A stretch of 64,000 nt of DNA from Propionibacteriaceae bacterium ZF39 (GCA_039565995.1 CP154795.1:1426001-1490000); one strand, 5' to 3'; positions 16,861 through 26,565 are shown, numbered from the stretch's first letter. Notes: a model not told the origin generated them from the letters alone. Numbers and translations are program-made.

Positions 16861-17262
16861 ATGACTGAACGCACCTTGGTTCTGATCAAGCCCGATGCAG
16901 TGCGGCGCGGGCTGATCGGCGAGATCCTCAGCCGCTACGAACGCAAGGGCCTGACGGCGGTGTCGGCCGAGCTGCGGACCGCGACGGCCGAGGTGCTGGA
17001 TCAGCACTACGCCGAGCATGTGGAGAAGGGGTTCTATCCCGAGCTGCGCGAGTTCATGATGACCGGTCCGCTGCTGGCGCTCGTCCTGGAAGGCGACTCG
17101 GCGATTCCCGTGGTGCGGGCGCTCAACGGTGCAACGGATGGCCGGAAGGCCGAGCCCGGCACCATCCGTGGCGACTGGTCATTGTCGAACCAGGCCAACC
17201 TGGTGCACGGATCCGACTCCGCCGAGTCCGCCGTGCGCGAGATCGCGATCTGGTTCGGCTGA
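16861..17262 (+). CDS. ndk: Nucleoside diphosphate kinase
   Basis: Transfers the gamma phosphate between nucleoside di- and triphosphates through a phosphohistidine. At 133 aa it has normal length. [17 protein letters not shown] is the N-terminal signature and [12 protein letters not shown] contains the catalytic His (about residue 117). It follows DUF4233 by 52 bp with its own -10-like box, so it may be transcribed both from folC and independently. Confidence 0.95.
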   Translation: MTERTLVLIKPDAVRRGLIGEILSRYERKGLTAVSAELRTATAEVLDQHYAEHVEKGFYPELREFMMTGPLLALVLEGDSAIPVVRALNGATDGRKAEPGTIRGDWSLSNQANLVHGSDSAESAVREIAIWFG

Positions 17263-17328
17263 GGCGACGACGTCTCCCGGTCCGGTGGTTGGCTCGGGCC
17301 TCCCGGGCTGCGTACCCTTGATCGGGTT

Positions 17329-19293
17329 ATGACTGAAACCACGCTGCCACCCGCTCCCGACTCGATCTTCGACCGGCTCGAGCCGCTGCTGCCGCATGTC
17401 AGCAAGCCGATCCAATATGTCGGCGGTGAACACAACAGTGTGGTGAAGGACTGGGACGCGGCCAGCGTGCGCTGGTGCCTGATGTATCCGGATGCCTATG
17501 AGATCGGCCAGCCCAACCAGGGCGTGGCCATCCTCTATGAGGTGCTCAACGAACGCGACTGGATCCTGGCCGAGCGCACCTATTCGGTCTGGCCCGACAT
17601 GGAGGCCAAGCTCCGCGAGAACGGGCTGCCGCAGTTCACCCTTGACTCCCATCGACCGGTCGGTGCCTTCGACGTGTTCGGTGTGTCGTTCTCGACCGAG
17701 TTGGGCTACACCAACCTGCTCACTGCGATCGACCTCGCGGGTCTGCCGTTGCGCGCGAGCCAGCGACGCGAGTTCGATCCCATCGTGATCGCGGGCGGCC
17801 ACGCGGCCTTCAACCCGGAACCGATCGCCGACTTCATCGATGCCGCGGTGCTGGGCGACGGCGAGGAGATCTCGCTGAAGATCTCCGAGGTCATCGCCGA
17901 ATGGAAGGACGAGGATCGCCCGGGCGGCCGCGACGGGCTGCTGCTCCGCCTCGCGGAGACCGGTGGGGTCTATGTCCCGAAGTTCTATGACGTCGAATAT
18001 CTCCCCGACGGCCGCATCATGCGGGTGGCGCCCAACCGTTCGGGCGTACCCTTCCGGGTCGCCAAGCACACCCTCATGGACCTCGACGCCTGGCCCTACC
18101 CGAAGAAGCCGCTCGTCCCGCTCGCGGAGACCGTGCACGAGCGCTATTCGGTGGAGATTTTCCGGGGATGTACGCGCGGTTGCCGCTTCTGTCAGGCCGG
18201 CATGATCACGCGGCCGGTGCGCGAGCGCAGCATCGACACCATCGGGGCCATGGTCGAACACGGGCTGCAGTCGACCGGCCTCGAGGAGGTCGGCCTTCTG
18301 TCGCTGTCGAGCGCCGACCACACCGAGATCGGTGAGGTCGCGAAGCAGCTGGCCGATCGCTACGACGGCAGCAACGTCTCGCTGTCGCTCCCGTCCACGC
18401 GGGTGGATGCGTTCAACATCACCCTGGCCAACGAGCTGTCGCGCAATGGCCGGCGGTCCGGGCTCACGTTCGCCCCCGAGGGCGGCTCCGAGCGGATGCG
18501 CAAGGTCATCAACAAGACCGTCGACGAGGACGACCTGATCCGGACCGTCGCGACGGCGTACGCCAATGGCTGGCGCCAGGTGAAGCTCTATTTCATGTGC
18601 GGCCTGCCGACCGAGACCGACGAGGACGTCCTCGCGATCGCCGACCTCGCCCGCCGGGTCATCGAGACCGGCCGGAAAGAGGCGGGTACGCGCGACATCC
18701 GCTGCACTGTGTCGATCGGCGGGTTCGTGCCCAAGCCGCACACCCCGTTCCAGTGGGCCGCCCAGCTCGACGTGGAGACGACCGACGCGCGACTGCAGAA
18801 GCTGCGCGACGCGTTCCGGGCCGACAAGCAGTATGGCCGGGCGATCGGCTTCCGCTATCACGACGGGAAGCCCGGCATCATCGAAGGCCTGCTGTCCCGT
18901 GGTGATCGCCGTGTGGGTCGCGTCATCGAAGCGGTCTGGCGTGACGGTGGGCGTTTCGACGGCTGGTCGGAGCATTTCTCCTATGACCGCTGGATCGAGA
19001 TGGCCGAGCGTGAGCTGGCCGCGTTCGGTGTCGACACGAGTTGGTTCACCACCCGTGAGCGCGACTATGACGAGGTCCTGCCGTGGGACCACCTCGACTC
19101 GGGCCTCGATCGCGACTGGCTGTGGGAGGACTGGCAGGACGCCCTCGACGAGGTCGAGGTCGATGACTGCCGGTGGACGCCGTGCTTCGACTGCGGGGTG
19201 TGCCAGGAGCTCGACACGGAGATCCAGATCGGCCCGACGGGCAAGGTGCTGCTGCCGCTCCCGACCGTCCGCCCCTCGGTGCTGGCTGACTGA
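17329..19293 (+). CDS. B12-binding-domain radical SAM protein (TIGR03960 family)
   Basis: Predicted radical S-adenosylmethionine enzyme of 654 aa and unknown reaction. The N-terminal 220 residues resemble a cobalamin-binding-like domain (VRWCLMYPDAYEIG, FGVSFSTELGYTNLL, GGHAAFNPEPIADFIDA). The core carries the [4Fe-4S] motif CTRGCRFC followed by the radical SAM barrel (APEGGSERMRKVINK, FMCGLPTETDEDV). A Cys-rich C-terminal segment (CRWTPCFDCGVCQELD) may hold another cluster. In actinobacteria this gene is paired with the TIGR03936/DUF2344 protein and rne; here malic enzyme lies between (that partner is at 21279). Confidence 0.9.
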   Translation: MTETTLPPAPDSIFDRLEPLLPHVSKPIQYVGGEHNSVVKDWDAASVRWCLMYPDAYEIGQPNQGVAILYEVLNERDWILAERTYSVWPDMEAKLRENGLPQFTLDSHRPVGAFDVFGVSFSTELGYTNLLTAIDLAGLPLRASQRREFDPIVIAGGHAAFNPEPIADFIDAAVLGDGEEISLKISEVIAEWKDEDRPGGRDGLLLRLAETGGVYVPKFYDVEYLPDGRIMRVAPNRSGVPFRVAKHTLMDLDAWPYPKKPLVPLAETVHERYSVEIFRGCTRGCRFCQAGMITRPVRERSIDTIGAMVEHGLQSTGLEEVGLLSLSSADHTEIGEVAKQLADRYDGSNVSLSLPSTRVDAFNITLANELSRNGRRSGLTFAPEGGSERMRKVINKTVDEDDLIRTVATAYANGWRQVKLYFMCGLPTETDEDVLAIADLARRVIETGRKEAGTRDIRCTVSIGGFVPKPHTPFQWAAQLDVETTDARLQKLRDAFRADKQYGRAIGFRYHDGKPGIIEGLLSRGDRRVGRVIEAVWRDGGRFDGWSEHFSYDRWIEMAERELAAFGVDTSWFTTRERDYDEVLPWDHLDSGLDRDWLWEDWQDALDEVEVDDCRWTPCFDCGVCQELDTEIQIGPTGKVLLPLPTVRPSVLAD

Positions 19294-19311
19294 CCGGCGT
19301 ACGCCGACGCG

Positions 19312-19347
19312 AAGGCCGGGGCCGCCACGCAGGCAGCCCCGGCCTTT
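19312..19347. terminator. Bidirectional terminator between the radical SAM and malic enzyme genes
   Basis: AAGGCCGGGGC (19312-19322) pairs with GCCCCGGCCTT (19336-19346) and is followed by T. It lies between convergent genes, 18 bp from each stop, and can serve both. Confidence 0.8.
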
Positions 19348-19364
19348 GTCGGTCGGGTGGGGTG

Positions 19365-21176
19365 TCAGCCCTGGTTCGAATCCTCCGCCGTGAACACCTC
19401 GATCGGCGTGTCCCCATTGGGCTCGGAAGTCAGTCCGTCGGTCGGGCGTGCGGAGGGCTCACTGACCCGCAGGACCGCTTTCACCTTCGGATAGCGCGGC
19501 TGCCACATCAGCTCATGGATCTCCTGGATCGGATTCGTGAGCGTGGCACGCGCGACACCGTCCTCCTGGGCCGCCTCGGCGACCTTCATGGCGACCGCAG
19601 CCGAGACCGCCCGGAGCTGGGACAGCCCGGGCAGGACGGGGGAGCCCTTCCTGGTCGCATTGCTCATCTCGGCCACCGCAATGGCGGCGGCCGCGATCAT
19701 GTTGTCGGTCACCTTGCTGGCCTTGATCGCGATCGTGCCCAGGCCGATGCCCGGGAACACGAGTGCGTTGTTGGCCTGGGCGATCTCGAAGTCGACACCG
19801 GCATGATGCACCGGCTTGAACGGGGATCCTGTCGCCATGAGTGCGCGCCCGTGGGTCCACGTGAGCACGTCGGCCGGGATCGCCTCGGACTTCGAGGTCG
19901 GGTTCGACAGCGGCATGATGATCGGTCGTTCACAATGGGCCGCCATCGTGGTGACGATCTCCTTCGTGAACGCACCCGGCTGGGCCGACGTGCCGATCAG
20001 GATCGTCGGTTGCACGTTCTTCACCACGTCGGCGAGGTCATAGCGACCGGGAGTCTTCAGTTCCCAGCCCGCGAGTTCAGCCTCGTCGCGGGCATACCGC
20101 TCCTGGAACGGACGGGTCTTCGCACCCGTGTGGAGCAGGCCGCGGCTGCCCAGGCCCCAGAACAACTTGGTCGCCTCGTCGGGATCTGCACCTTCCCGGA
20201 TCATGATGTCGCGCATCAGGTCCGCGATGCCGACGCCCGCGGTGCCGGCGCCGTGGATGACGATGCGCTGGTCGCTGAGCCGCTCGCCCTTGGCCTTAAC
20301 GGCCGACAGGGCAGCAGCAGCCACGACGGCGGCTGTGCCCTGGATGTCGTCGTTGAACGTGCAGTAGTCGTCGCGATAGGTCTCGAGCACGCGGTGGGCG
20401 TTGTTCGCGCCGAAGTCCTCGAAGTGCAGCAGCGCATTCGGGAAGTGCTTGTCGACCGACTTCACGAACCGCTCGATGAACTCGTCATATTGCGCGCCCC
20501 GCACGCGAGCCTTGCGGACGCCCAGATAGTTGGGGTCGTTCAGGAGCTCGAGGTTGTCGGTGCCCACATCCAGGACGATGGGGAGTCCGCGCAGCGGATG
20601 GATGCCCGCGGCGGTCGTATAGACGGCCAGCTTGCCGATCGAGATGCGGATGCCTCCGACGCCCTGGTCGCCGATACCGAGGATGCCCTCGGAGTCGGTC
20701 GCGACGACGATGTCGACGTCGCTCGAGTGCGCGCCATAGGACTCCAGCGCGAAGTCGATGCCCTCGGGCTCATCGATCGACAGATAGATGCCACGGGCCC
20801 GGTCGAAGGTGCTGGAGAACTTCTGGATCGCCTCGCCGACCGTCGGCGTATAGATGATCGGCAACATCTCGTCGAGATGCTCGGTGACCAGGCGATAGAA
20901 CAGGATCTCGTTCAGGTCCTGCAGCGAGTTCAGATATACGTACTTCGCCAGGTTGTCCGGCCGCGCCTTGAACTGCGTATATACGCGCTTCAACTGCTCC
21001 GCCATCGTGTTCACGGCCGGGGGCAGCAGACCGGTGAGGCCGAGCGCACGGCGCTCCTCCGCGGTGTAGCCGGGGCCGAAGTTGAGCATGGGACGGGCCA
21101 GGACCTGGCGGCCGCGGACCGCGATCTCTGCCGTCTCGACACCGTTGACGGTGTGGAACTGGAACTGACGAGGCAT
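19365..21176 (-). CDS. NAD-dependent malic enzyme
   Basis: Oxidatively decarboxylates malate to pyruvate; cytoplasmic. The 603-aa length is that of the large, NAD-type malic enzymes. Conserved regions include YTPTVGEAIQKFS, the GDQGVGGIRISIGKL segment with the catalytic Lys, FEDFGANNAHRVLE, FNDDIQGTAAV with metal ligands, a Rossmann motif in HGAGTAGVGIADL, and PLSNPTSKSEA. The extra C-terminal 50 residues are polar and poorly conserved. On the minus strand TAGTGT (21184-21189) ends 7 nt before the ATG, suggesting a leaderless message. Confidence 0.94.
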   Translation of the reverse strand: MPRQFQFHTVNGVETAEIAVRGRQVLARPMLNFGPGYTAEERRALGLTGLLPPAVNTMAEQLKRVYTQFKARPDNLAKYVYLNSLQDLNEILFYRLVTEHLDEMLPIIYTPTVGEAIQKFSSTFDRARGIYLSIDEPEGIDFALESYGAHSSDVDIVVATDSEGILGIGDQGVGGIRISIGKLAVYTTAAGIHPLRGLPIVLDVGTDNLELLNDPNYLGVRKARVRGAQYDEFIERFVKSVDKHFPNALLHFEDFGANNAHRVLETYRDDYCTFNDDIQGTAAVVAAAALSAVKAKGERLSDQRIVIHGAGTAGVGIADLMRDIMIREGADPDEATKLFWGLGSRGLLHTGAKTRPFQERYARDEAELAGWELKTPGRYDLADVVKNVQPTILIGTSAQPGAFTKEIVTTMAAHCERPIIMPLSNPTSKSEAIPADVLTWTHGRALMATGSPFKPVHHAGVDFEIAQANNALVFPGIGLGTIAIKASKVTDNMIAAAAIAVAEMSNATRKGSPVLPGLSQLRAVSAAVAMKVAEAAQEDGVARATLTNPIQEIHELMWQPRYPKVKAVLRVSEPSARPTDGLTSEPNGDTPIEVFTAEDSNQG

Positions 21177-21264
21177 GCCCCGAACACTAATACGCGCGTG
21201 CGGGAGCGCCGAGCGTGCTCACGGGGTGCACACCGCGTGTTCCTGTGACATGCGAGAAACTGAC

Positions 21265-21270
21265 TAGAGT
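21265..21270 (+). promoter_or_regulatory. -10 box of the DUF2344 gene (probably leaderless)
   Basis: TAGAGT ends 8 nt before GTG 21279, supporting that start and a leaderless mRNA. Confidence 0.45.
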
Positions 21271-21278
21271 TGGGCGTC

Positions 21279-21989
21279 GTGGCCCAGAGCAAGCGCAAGC
21301 AACCCGAACAACAGGCACCCCCGGTGCAGAAACTGCGAATCCGGTACGCCAAGCGTGGCCGGGCCCGCTTCACCAGTCACCGGGACTTCGGCCGGGCCTT
21401 CGAACGGGCGCTGCGCCGGGCGCAGATTCCCATGGCCTATTCCTCCGGTTTCAACCCGCATCCCCGTGTCTCGTTCGCCAATGCGGCGCCCACCGGCGCG
21501 GCCACCGAGGCCGAATACCTGGAGATCGGGTTGGCCGAACGCTGTGACCCGGAGCGCGTACGCGAGGCCCTCGATGCCGCGCTGCCGCCGGGGCTCGACG
21601 TGCTGACCGTGGTCGAGGCGGCCGGGCGAGGCCTGGCCGATCGGCTCACCGGGTCGCGCTGGCGGATCGTGTGGCCGGAGGCAGCCCCCGAGTCGCTGGA
21701 TCGGGCCGTGGCCGCTTTCCTCGCCACCGACGAAGTAATGGTGGAGCGGCTCACGAAGAACGGCATCCGCAGCTTCGACGCCCGGGCCGCGGTCATCGAG
21801 CTCGGTGTGCGACCCGAGGGGCTGGAACTGCTGACGCAGCATCTGGTCCCTCTGGTACGCCCGGACGACGTCGTCCAGGGCCTCGGCATCGTCACCCCGG
21901 AGCTGGTTGTCCCGGCAGGAATCCTGTTCACGCGACTCGAGCAGGGCGAACTGGAGGGGTCCGTTATCGGGGATCCACTGGCCACCTGA
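21279..21989 (+). CDS. Radical-SAM-linked protein, TIGR03936/DUF2344 family
   Basis: A 236-aa protein of unknown biochemical role. The N-terminal core KLRIRYAKRGRARFTSHRDFGRAFERALRRAQIPMAYSSGFNPHP is diagnostic of the TIGR03936 family, which is regularly fused to or next to the TIGR03960 radical SAM protein and upstream of rne. GTG 21279 is chosen because a -10-like box lies 8 nt upstream; a TTG at 21270 is also in frame. A link to RNA modification has been suggested by gene context only. Confidence 0.88.
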   Translation: MAQSKRKQPEQQAPPVQKLRIRYAKRGRARFTSHRDFGRAFERALRRAQIPMAYSSGFNPHPRVSFANAAPTGAATEAEYLEIGLAERCDPERVREALDAALPPGLDVLTVVEAAGRGLADRLTGSRWRIVWPEAAPESLDRAVAAFLATDEVMVERLTKNGIRSFDARAAVIELGVRPEGLELLTQHLVPLVRPDDVVQGLGIVTPELVVPAGILFTRLEQGELEGSVIGDPLAT

Positions 21990-22283
21990 CGCGCCCCGGG
22001 ATGGCGACTTTGGGCGGCCCTCTGGGGAGAATTGGCCTGACTGTGGGATACTGGGCGAAGGTTCGGGGCGCCGCCGGTGCCCCACCGTCCCGTGCAGCTG
22101 GTGACGCAGTGATGTGACAGGTCATTGCGCGAGTCCGGACCCGCGACGCATTGCGACCGCGGACGACGACGTCTCGCCGGGACGAAACCGCCCAGCTTCT
22201 GCTGCGTCGCCCGGGATGTGCTCTGCTCCCCGGGCCGACGCACAGCGTACGAACCGGCTGTCCGGCCGGTTGAAGGAGAGCGC

Positions 22284-25200
22284 ATGCTCGACGAGCCCGA
22301 CGCACCTCAGACTCCGTCTGTCGATCACGATCTGCCGACCCCGCCGCGGGGCCGCCGATCCGCGAGCAGGCCCGCAGGCCCGCCCAAGCCCATCACCGAA
22401 ACGGCTCCTGCCTTCGAGGCCGAGCTCCAGGCCCGCATGGAGGCCCAGCTCACCACGCGTGAAGACGAGGGAACCGGCGACGATGCCGGGGCCGACACGC
22501 CGGCCGGTGATTCCGGCGAGGAAGCTGCCCGCCCCGTCCGCAAGCGCACCCCCCGCAAGCGGGCCGCAGCCGAGAGCGATGAGCCCGCACCGCGGACTCG
22601 GCGTACTCGGAAGACCGCCGAATCCGACGCGGAAGCCTCGCCCACCCGCCGCCGCACCCGCAAGAAGGCGGCAGCCGCCCCCGCGGAAGACGCCGGCGAA
22701 ACAGCTGCCGGGCCGAGCGTGGCTGACCAGGTCGCCGAGCGCCTGCGCGCGCAGGGCGCGGACCTGCCCGAGGACGCGCCGGCGACCGACGAGTCGGCCG
22801 TCCAGTCGGAGGACACCGACACCGACACCGACGCGACCGTCGCTGACTTCGCCCCCGCCGAGCCCGCCGGGGACGAGAACGCCGATGCCGATTCCGTCGA
22901 CGGCACCGATGCCGATTCGGACGCCGATGAGGCCGATTCCGATGATGACGCCGACGAAGATTCCGACTCGGATGACGATGATTCCGATTCGGATTCCGAC
23001 GATGACTCGGATTCCGACGATGACTCGGATTCGGATGACGATTCCGATGATGATTCGGATGACGACTCGAGCGAGGCGAGCGAGACGGGTACGCGCCGCC
23101 GCCGTCGTCGTCGGGGTGGTCGTCGGCGCCGTCGCGGCAGCAACAGCAACAACGACAACAATGACAACTCCGATTCCGGTGACGACTCCGGTGACTCGGA
23201 CGACTCCGACGACAGCAGCGATGACTCGAACGACGACGGCTCCTCGGACGCCGACGCCTCGTCCGACGACTCGGACAGCGAGGACACGGGCTCGCGTCGT
23301 CGGCGTCGTCGCCGTCGGCGCCGGGGCGAGGACACGGGCGACACGGACGATTCCGATGCCGATGTGGTCGTCAAGGTGCGGGAACCCCGCCGCAGCCGCG
23401 CCGACGAGGTCACGGGCATCGAGGGTTCGACCCGCATGGAGGCCAAGCGACAGCGGCGGCGTGAGGGCCGTGCGGCCGGGCGTCGCCGGGCCCCGATTCT
23501 GAGCGAGGCCGAGTTCCTGGCCCGTCGCGAGTCGGTCAGGCGCACGATGGTGATCCGGCAGAACGACGAGCTGGCCCAGCTGGCCGTGCTCGAGGACAAC
23601 GTTCTGGTCGAGCACTATGTCGACCGCGCATCTGCGACGTCCTTGATCGGCAACGTCTATCTCGGCCGGATCCAGAATGTCCTGCCCTCGATGGAGGCCG
23701 CGTTCATCGACATCGGCCGCGGGCGCAATGCCGTGCTCTATGCGGGTGAGGTCGACTGGGATTCCTTCGGCGCCGAAGGCCAGTCGCGCCAGGTCGAGAA
23801 GGTGCTCAAGTCGGGCCAGACGATCCTGGTCCAGGTCACCAAGGACCCGGTGGGCGCCAAGGGTGCGCGTCTGACCAATCACATTTCGCTGCCGGGTCGT
23901 TACATCGTTTATTCGCCCGGTGGGCACCTGTCCGGCATCTCCCGCAAGCTCCCCGACACCGAGCGTCGTCGGCTGAAGGAGATCCTCGGCGACCTGGTCG
24001 GCGAGGACGCGAGTGTCATCGTGCGGACCGCGGCCGAGGGTGCGTCGGAAGACGAACTCGTCCGCGATGTCAACCGGCTCAAGGCCCAGTGGGAGAGCAT
24101 CGAGAAGAAGGTGAAGGGTGGCCAGGCGCCGCAGCAGCTGTACGCGGAACCCGATGCCACCGTCCGGATCGTCCGTGACCTTTTCACCGAGGACTTCGGC
24201 AAGCTGATCATCGACGGCAACGGCGGCGCGAATGACGCGTACGACACCGTCACCGGCTATGTCGCCCACGTTGCGCCCCACCTCGCCCAGCGCATCGAGC
24301 GCTGGGACAGCGCAGCCGACGGGGATGTCTTCTCTGCTCACCGGATCGACGAACAGATCGCCAAGGCGCTGGAGCGCAAGGTCTATCTGCCGTCCGGTGG
24401 CTCGCTCGTCATCGACCGCACCGAGGCCATGACCGTCATCGACGTCAACACCGGCAAGTTCACCGGCTCCGGCGGCAACCTCGAGGCCACCGTCACCAGC
24501 AACAACCTGGAGGCCGCCGAAGAGGTTGTCCGGCAGCTCCGGTTGCGCGATATCGGCGGCATCATCGTGATCGACTTCATCGACATGGTCCTGCCGAGCA
24601 ACCGTGAGCTGCTGTTGCGGCGGCTTGTGGAATGCCTGGGACGGGACCGTACGCGGCACCAGGTCGCCGAGGTCACCAGCCTCGGCCTGGTGCAGATGAC
24701 CCGCAAGAAGATCGGCACCGGCCTCGCCGAGGCCTTCACCGAGACCTGCGAACACTGCAAGGGCCGCGGCTATGAGATCCACGATCTCCCGGTCGAATCC
24801 CAGTCGCAGGCCGACGGGGGAGAGCGGAGCCGACGTGGGCGTGGTGGTCGCAACTCCAACGGCAACAGCTCGCGCGGTGATTCGGGCGGAAACGATTCGG
24901 GCGGAAACGATTCAAGCCGGGGCGACTCAGGCCGGGGAGGTTCGGGTCGGGGTTCCGGTCGCAGTCGTCGCGGTCGGGGCGACCGGACGGAGCAGGATCA
25001 CAGTCAGGACGAGTCCGGGGCGAACGAATCGGGCACGTCCGATGTGGTCGAGCATGTGAGCCATGCCAATGAGATCGCCGCCATCGTGGCCGCGAGCAAG
25101 CTGGCCCCGGAGAGCGCCCCCACTGAGGCCGTCGACGTCGAAGCCGACCAGGGAGTTTCCGAGTCCGGCGAAACCGTGGAGCAGGTCGAGACCGCCGAGC

Positions 25201-25397
25201 CCACCCTGCCGGTGGAATCCGACGAGACGGTGGCCGACGCCTCGGTCGCTGTTTCTGTCGACTCCGAACCTGAGGTCGAAAGCGAGCCCGCGGGCGTACC
25301 CGGTGAGAACGCAACTGACGCCGAGGACGAGTCTGCTGACGAACCTACGGAAGAGCCCGAGTCCGTCGAAGCAGAATCGGACGAGTCGCAGGACTGA
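22284..25397 (+). CDS. rne: Ribonuclease E/G family endoribonuclease
   Basis: Central mRNA-decay and rRNA/tRNA-processing endonuclease of 1037 aa. The first about 400 residues are disordered: Ala/Arg-rich, then about 100 residues of almost pure Asp/Ser, interrupted and followed by Arg blocks, the usual actinobacterial arrangement for RNA and protein contacts. Next come the S1 domain (GNVYLGRIQNVLPSMEAAFIDIGRGR), the 5'-sensor, and the DNase I-like catalytic region with VIDVNTGKFTG and IVIDFIDM carrying the Mg-binding Asp residues. The Zn-link is CEHCKGRG. A Gly/Arg/Ser-rich and acidic C-terminal tail ends the protein. ATG 22284 has AAGGAGAG upstream. The 294-bp gap upstream is a long leader, consistent with 5'-UTR autoregulation known for rne. 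Confidence 0.93.
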   Translation: MLDEPDAPQTPSVDHDLPTPPRGRRSASRPAGPPKPITETAPAFEAELQARMEAQLTTREDEGTGDDAGADTPAGDSGEEAARPVRKRTPRKRAAAESDEPAPRTRRTRKTAESDAEASPTRRRTRKKAAAAPAEDAGETAAGPSVADQVAERLRAQGADLPEDAPATDESAVQSEDTDTDTDATVADFAPAEPAGDENADADSVDGTDADSDADEADSDDDADEDSDSDDDDSDSDSDDDSDSDDDSDSDDDSDDDSDDDSSEASETGTRRRRRRRGGRRRRRGSNSNNDNNDNSDSGDDSGDSDDSDDSSDDSNDDGSSDADASSDDSDSEDTGSRRRRRRRRRRGEDTGDTDDSDADVVVKVREPRRSRADEVTGIEGSTRMEAKRQRRREGRAAGRRRAPILSEAEFLARRESVRRTMVIRQNDELAQLAVLEDNVLVEHYVDRASATSLIGNVYLGRIQNVLPSMEAAFIDIGRGRNAVLYAGEVDWDSFGAEGQSRQVEKVLKSGQTILVQVTKDPVGAKGARLTNHISLPGRYIVYSPGGHLSGISRKLPDTERRRLKEILGDLVGEDASVIVRTAAEGASEDELVRDVNRLKAQWESIEKKVKGGQAPQQLYAEPDATVRIVRDLFTEDFGKLIIDGNGGANDAYDTVTGYVAHVAPHLAQRIERWDSAADGDVFSAHRIDEQIAKALERKVYLPSGGSLVIDRTEAMTVIDVNTGKFTGSGGNLEATVTSNNLEAAEEVVRQLRLRDIGGIIVIDFIDMVLPSNRELLLRRLVECLGRDRTRHQVAEVTSLGLVQMTRKKIGTGLAEAFTETCEHCKGRGYEIHDLPVESQSQADGGERSRRGRGGRNSNGNSSRGDSGGNDSGGNDSSRGDSGRGGSGRGSGRSRRGRGDRTEQDHSQDESGANESGTSDVVEHVSHANEIAAIVAASKLAPESAPTEAVDVEADQGVSESGETVEQVETAEPTLPVESDETVADASVAVSVDSEPEVESEPAGVPGENATDAEDESADEPTEEPESVEAESDESQD

Positions 25398-25405
25398 TTG
25401 ATCGC

Positions 25406-25442
25406 ACGTGGTGCCGGCGCGTGGTCAGGGTTCACCACGTGG
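25406..25442 (+). terminator. Hairpin after rne
   Basis: CACGTGGTG (25406-25414) and CACCACGTG (25434-25442) form a perfect 9-bp stem 8 nt past the stop, without a U-tract. Confidence 0.5.
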
Positions 25443-25474
25443 CGGCATCGCGGTCGGCGCGTGGACGTCGGCGG

Positions 25475-25886
25475 GTTCAGCTTGCCCTTCCGCGAGTCGG
25501 CGGGCGTACGCCTCCTGGCCCGCGTACGCCCAAATGGTCCGGTCACGGTCGGACGGGCGTGGGGGCATCCAGCTTGCCCTCCCGCCGAGCGGGCGTACCA
25601 ACACTGCCGAACCGGCGGGAAGCCTGGAATCGCGGGTGACAAGCCGTCGTTCAGCTTGTGTTCGCGGCAGTCAGCGTCCGTTTGCCGCTTGGGCTTGCGC
25701 TATTCCAGGGCCGAATTCCACCGAGCTCGCGCTCGCCGACTCCGCCCTCGGTGCACGGGGCGCTGGAGACGTGGAGGCACGCTGATTGAGATGGGGCGCA
25801 AGCTCAAGACGTCAACGGGAGCTGAAGCGGCCTGCGGGAGCTGAAGCGTCTCCGGGAGCCCCAAGACACTCCTGGGAGCTGATGAG
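25475..25886. repeat. Intergenic repeats in the 610-bp gap after rne
   Basis: The gap 25398-26010 has no credible gene. Three related segments begin TTCAGCTTG or CCAGCTTG (25475-25494, 25569-25586, 25649-25667). They are followed by repeats of CGGGAGCTGAAGCG at 25816-25829 and 25835-25848, with decayed copies near 25853 and 25873-25886. The second type contains TTCAGCT in reverse complement, so all may be one family in both orientations. The meaning is unknown. Confidence 0.5.
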
Positions 25887-25928
25887 CCACGGGCCCAAAC
25901 TGGCAGCCGGGCGCCGAAACGCCTGAAA

Positions 25929-25959
25929 GGCCCCACCCGATGAAATCGGATGGGGCCTC
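25929..25959 (-). terminator. Terminator of the phasin-like gene
   Basis: A 14-bp stem with one mismatch (25929-25942 with 25946-25959) and a GAA loop. On the minus strand it is followed by TTTC. Confidence 0.75.
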
Positions 25960-26010
25960 TCGGCTCACTTGCGAAGGAAGGATTCACCAACCTCCGTCAA
26001 AGGGTGATGC

Positions 26011-26565
26011 TCAGGCCTTGTTGGCGGAGGAGCGAGCGCGGTTCGTGGCCTTCTCAGCCTCGTCGGCAGCCTTCTCGGTCTGCTCGGCGACCTTCTGGCT
26101 CATCTTCACGGTCTGCTCGGCAGCCGCGTTGACGTTCTTCTCGAACTGCTGGGTCGCACGCTCGGCAACCTGGTTGGCGGAGTTCTCGAGCTCGGCAGCC
26201 GACTTCGCCAGGGCGTCCTGGGTCTGGGTGGCGACCTTCTCGGCACGCACGCGGGCCTCTTCGAAGCGGGCCATGGCCTGCTCGCCGGCAGCCTCGGCCT
26301 GACGCTGCAGAACGTTCAGGTACTCAACGTTGGCGTCGGCAACCTTCTTGGCCAGGTCGCGGTTGAACTCGATGGCCTTGGACCAGAAGTCGAAGACCTG
26401 GTCGATGCCCTGCTGAACCCGCTCGTTGGCAGCGTTCGCGTCAACAGCCAGGGTCTGGCCGTCGAAGGCCTTCTTGGTCTCGTCGAAGATCGACTTGACG
26501 GCCTCGGTCCACTTGGCCTGGGCTTCCTTGGCGTTGGCGTAGTACTGCTCGGAGATGGAGCTCAT
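26011..26565 (-). CDS. Phasin-like / HbhA-like coiled-coil protein
   Basis: A 184-aa, highly helical, Ala/Glu/Gln/Lys-rich protein with no TM segment or signal peptide. Heptad-like patterning runs through most of the chain, and the N-terminal segment (VFDFWSKAIEFNRDLAKKVADANVEYLNVLQRQAEA) resembles phasins, which coat polyhydroxyalkanoate granules. The gene order with an adjacent XRE regulator also recalls the mycobacterial regulator-hbhA pair (heparin-binding haemagglutinin). GAAGGAAA precedes the ATG, and strong terminator and operator signals suggest high, regulated expression. I cannot decide between granule protein and surface adhesin. Confidence 0.7.
   Translation of the reverse strand: MSSISEQYYANAKEAQAKWTEAVKSIFDETKKAFDGQTLAVDANAANERVQQGIDQVFDFWSKAIEFNRDLAKKVADANVEYLNVLQRQAEAAGEQAMARFEEARVRAEKVATQTQDALAKSAAELENSANQVAERATQQFEKNVNAAAEQTVKMSQKVAEQTEKAADEAEKATNRARSSANKA

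Noticed and set aside
22939-23081. Possible CRISPR or satellite array from GATTCGGA-type repeats
   Set aside because: These are Asp/Ser codons within the rne frame, with irregular spacing and no unique spacers.
22122-24782. Long minus-strand open frame (886 codons) opposite rne
   Set aside because: It is a compositional shadow of the GC-rich, repeat-rich rne gene; the translation is V/G/D/R-rich with no domain, and the plus-strand frame has clear RNase E motifs.
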